From positions 1-20,746 of the IMG/VR virus record IMGVR_UViG_3300017733_000059: a stretch of DNA of 20,746 nt; one strand, written 5' to 3'. Positions 19,764-20,746 of the stretch are shown one piece after another (position 1 is the stretch's first letter; each line of letters starts with the position of its first letter). The stretch is from a virus. A program made the position numbers and the translations under genes. The notes beneath the pieces are model-generated. The model saw only the letters and a list, made by a program, of their open reading frames with translations, did no database searches and had not been told where the DNA came from.

Positions 19764-20746
19764 TTGGATAAAGCTACTGAAACATTATTGAAATTACGAA
19801 ACGATCCAGTTTTATTTGTAGAGAAGGTATTGAATGCTACCCCCCAGAAGTGGCAGAAGAAGGCATTAAGGGGCATACAAAAAAATGATAAGGTTGCGAT
19901 CAGGTCTGGTCATGGTGTTGGCAAGACAGCCTTCCAGTCATGGTTGATTTTATGGTGGATGCTTACTCATTATCCTTGCAAGATTGCAATTACTGGAAAT
20001 ACTCAGCACCAGTTACAGGATGTTTTGTGGACTGAATTGGATAAGTGGTACAGGCAGTTGCCTGATGGCTTTAAAAGTCAGTTGGATATTAAGTCGGATA
20101 AGATTGCCTTACATGGTGCAAAAGACAGTTATGCGGTATGCAGGGTATCCAGAAGGGAAAGTCCAGAGAGTTTACAGGGTTTTCATTCTGAGAATATGCT
20201 TTTTATTTGTGAAGAGGCCTCTGGTATTCCTGATATTATATTTCAGGTTGCGGAAGGTAGTTTATCTACCGAGGGAGCAAAGGTTGTTATGTGTGGTAAC
20301 CCTACGAGGTCTGACGGATATTTTTATGAGGCCTTCCACAGCATGAGACATCGTTGGTTTACGATGAAAGTTAGTTGTTTGGAAAGTGAATATGTATCCG
20401 AGCAGTTTTTAGAGGACATGAAGTCTAAATATTCTGAAGAAAGTAATATTTGGAGGGTCAGAGTGGCAGGTGATTTTCCTGATCAGTCTGACGATGTGTT
20501 ATTGCCCATGCATTTACTTGAGACAGCTATAACGAGGGATGTAGAGCCTTCACCGACAACACCTGTCGTTTGGGGGGTTGATGTGGCCAGATACGGATCT
20601 GACAGGTCAGCCTTGGCCAAAAGAAGGGGTCAGGAGTTATTAGAGCCGATTAAGACTTATTCTGGCAAAGACATTATGGAGATGGCAGGAATTATTTTAT
20701 CCGAGTACGAGGCGGTAAGATATTCTGACAGGCCAGAGGCTATTTA
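19764..20746 (+). CDS. Terminase large subunit (3' end beyond window)
   Basis: The frame runs open from the TTG at 19764 to the window end (327 codons). No ATG occurs upstream in frame; TTG 19764 follows AGGGGCGGA and gives a normal start (TETLLKLRNDPVLFVEKVLN). The ATPase domain shows Walker A RSGHGVGKT (about 46-54), Walker B/catalytic Glu in MLFICEEASGIPD, and the coupling motif around MCGNPTRSDGYFYEAF. The nuclease domain begins with GVDVARYGSDRSAL (first Asp near 272). It packages DNA into proheads by ATP-driven translocation and cutting. The rest of the nuclease domain is missing because the window stops. TTG initiation and the 235-bp gap to terS are unusual. Confidence 0.9.
   Translation, partial: MDKATETLLKLRNDPVLFVEKVLNATPQKWQKKALRGIQKNDKVAIRSGHGVGKTAFQSWLILWWMLTHYPCKIAITGNTQHQLQDVLWTELDKWYRQLPDGFKSQLDIKSDKIALHGAKDSYAVCRVSRRESPESLQGFHSENMLFICEEASGIPDIIFQVAEGSLSTEGAKVVMCGNPTRSDGYFYEAFHSMRHRWFTMKVSCLESEYVSEQFLEDMKSKYSEESNIWRVRVAGDFPDQSDDVLLPMHLLETAITRDVEPSPTTPVVWGVDVARYGSDRSALAKRRGQELLEPIKTYSGKDIMEMAGIILSEYEAVRYSDRPEAI

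Noticed and set aside
19631-19876. Minus-strand frame across the terS-terL gap
   Set aside because: It overlaps the start of terL, consists of low-complexity Pro/Gly codons from C/G runs and has no ribosome site.

Overview
The window reads as about 20.7 kb of a temperate, tailed double-stranded DNA phage (or prophage) from a low-GC alphaproteobacterium, most plausibly a marine one (SAR11-like or a relative). Four things point there. The DNA is AT-rich throughout, with short or overlapping gene junctions. A fragment identical in layout to the 3' half of an alphaproteobacterial initiator tRNA-fMet sits where an attachment site belongs. The lysis cassette holds a holin of the gene-transfer-agent 3TM type. 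The tail-fibre and 'gp13-like' genes resemble families common in marine podoviruses. Host assignment is inference. No complete tRNA, rRNA, IS element or CRISPR array was seen.

Layout. (1) 1-8506, plus strand: late virion genes. These are the end of one structural gene, a small structural protein, a T7 gp13-like protein, three proteins that look like ejection/internal virion components, a short fibre protein, a 980-residue modular fibre/adhesin (LamG + SPRY + duplicated fibre module around a cupredoxin-like insert), and a fibre-assembly-like protein. (2) 8510-10213, plus: lysis cassette with a small membrane protein, an unknown C-terminally anchored protein, a GH24 endolysin with an E-C-T triad, a small four-Cys protein and a 3TM holin. 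(3) 10214-10585: attP. The tRNA-fMet 3' half is the core, flanked on both sides by 12-bp repeats in pairs (candidate integrase arm sites), followed by a strong terminator and a promoter. (4) 10586-12849, plus: five small unknown genes in an overlapping operon, then a tyrosine integrase that lacks its first catalytic arginine. (5) 12851-15753, minus: an eight-gene early operon with YqaJ-type exonuclease, ERF-type annealing protein, a small protein with an SSB-like acidic tip, a DUF6378-like protein, a zinc ribbon and three small unknowns. (6) 15823-16653: S24-type repressor (minus), a tandem 24-bp operator-like repeat and a divergent promoter region. (7) 16654-18539, plus: Cro-like protein, Holliday-junction-resolvase-like nuclease, an O-like initiator with an internal origin, and a DUF6456-like protein. 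(8) 18520-18848, minus: two tiny genes. (9) 19073-20746, plus: terminase small subunit, an odd 235-bp gap and a terminase large subunit cut by the window end.

How it fits together. The repressor and Cro form a lambda-like switch. A shared motif, TAGGCATAT or a close form of it, recurs at the integrase-side promoter, the recombination promoter, both sides of the repressor/cro region and a small minus promoter, suggesting one regulon. The initiator gene carries two dyad iterons followed by a very AT-rich stretch, as the lambda O gene does. The recombination operon would supply exonuclease plus annealing functions during lytic growth. The strongest unexplained signal is a second att-like site: in the terS-terL gap, inverted, a 12-nt match to the attP core edge lies 38-41 bp from another 12-bp-period pair of the same arm repeat, nearly the geometry seen at attP.
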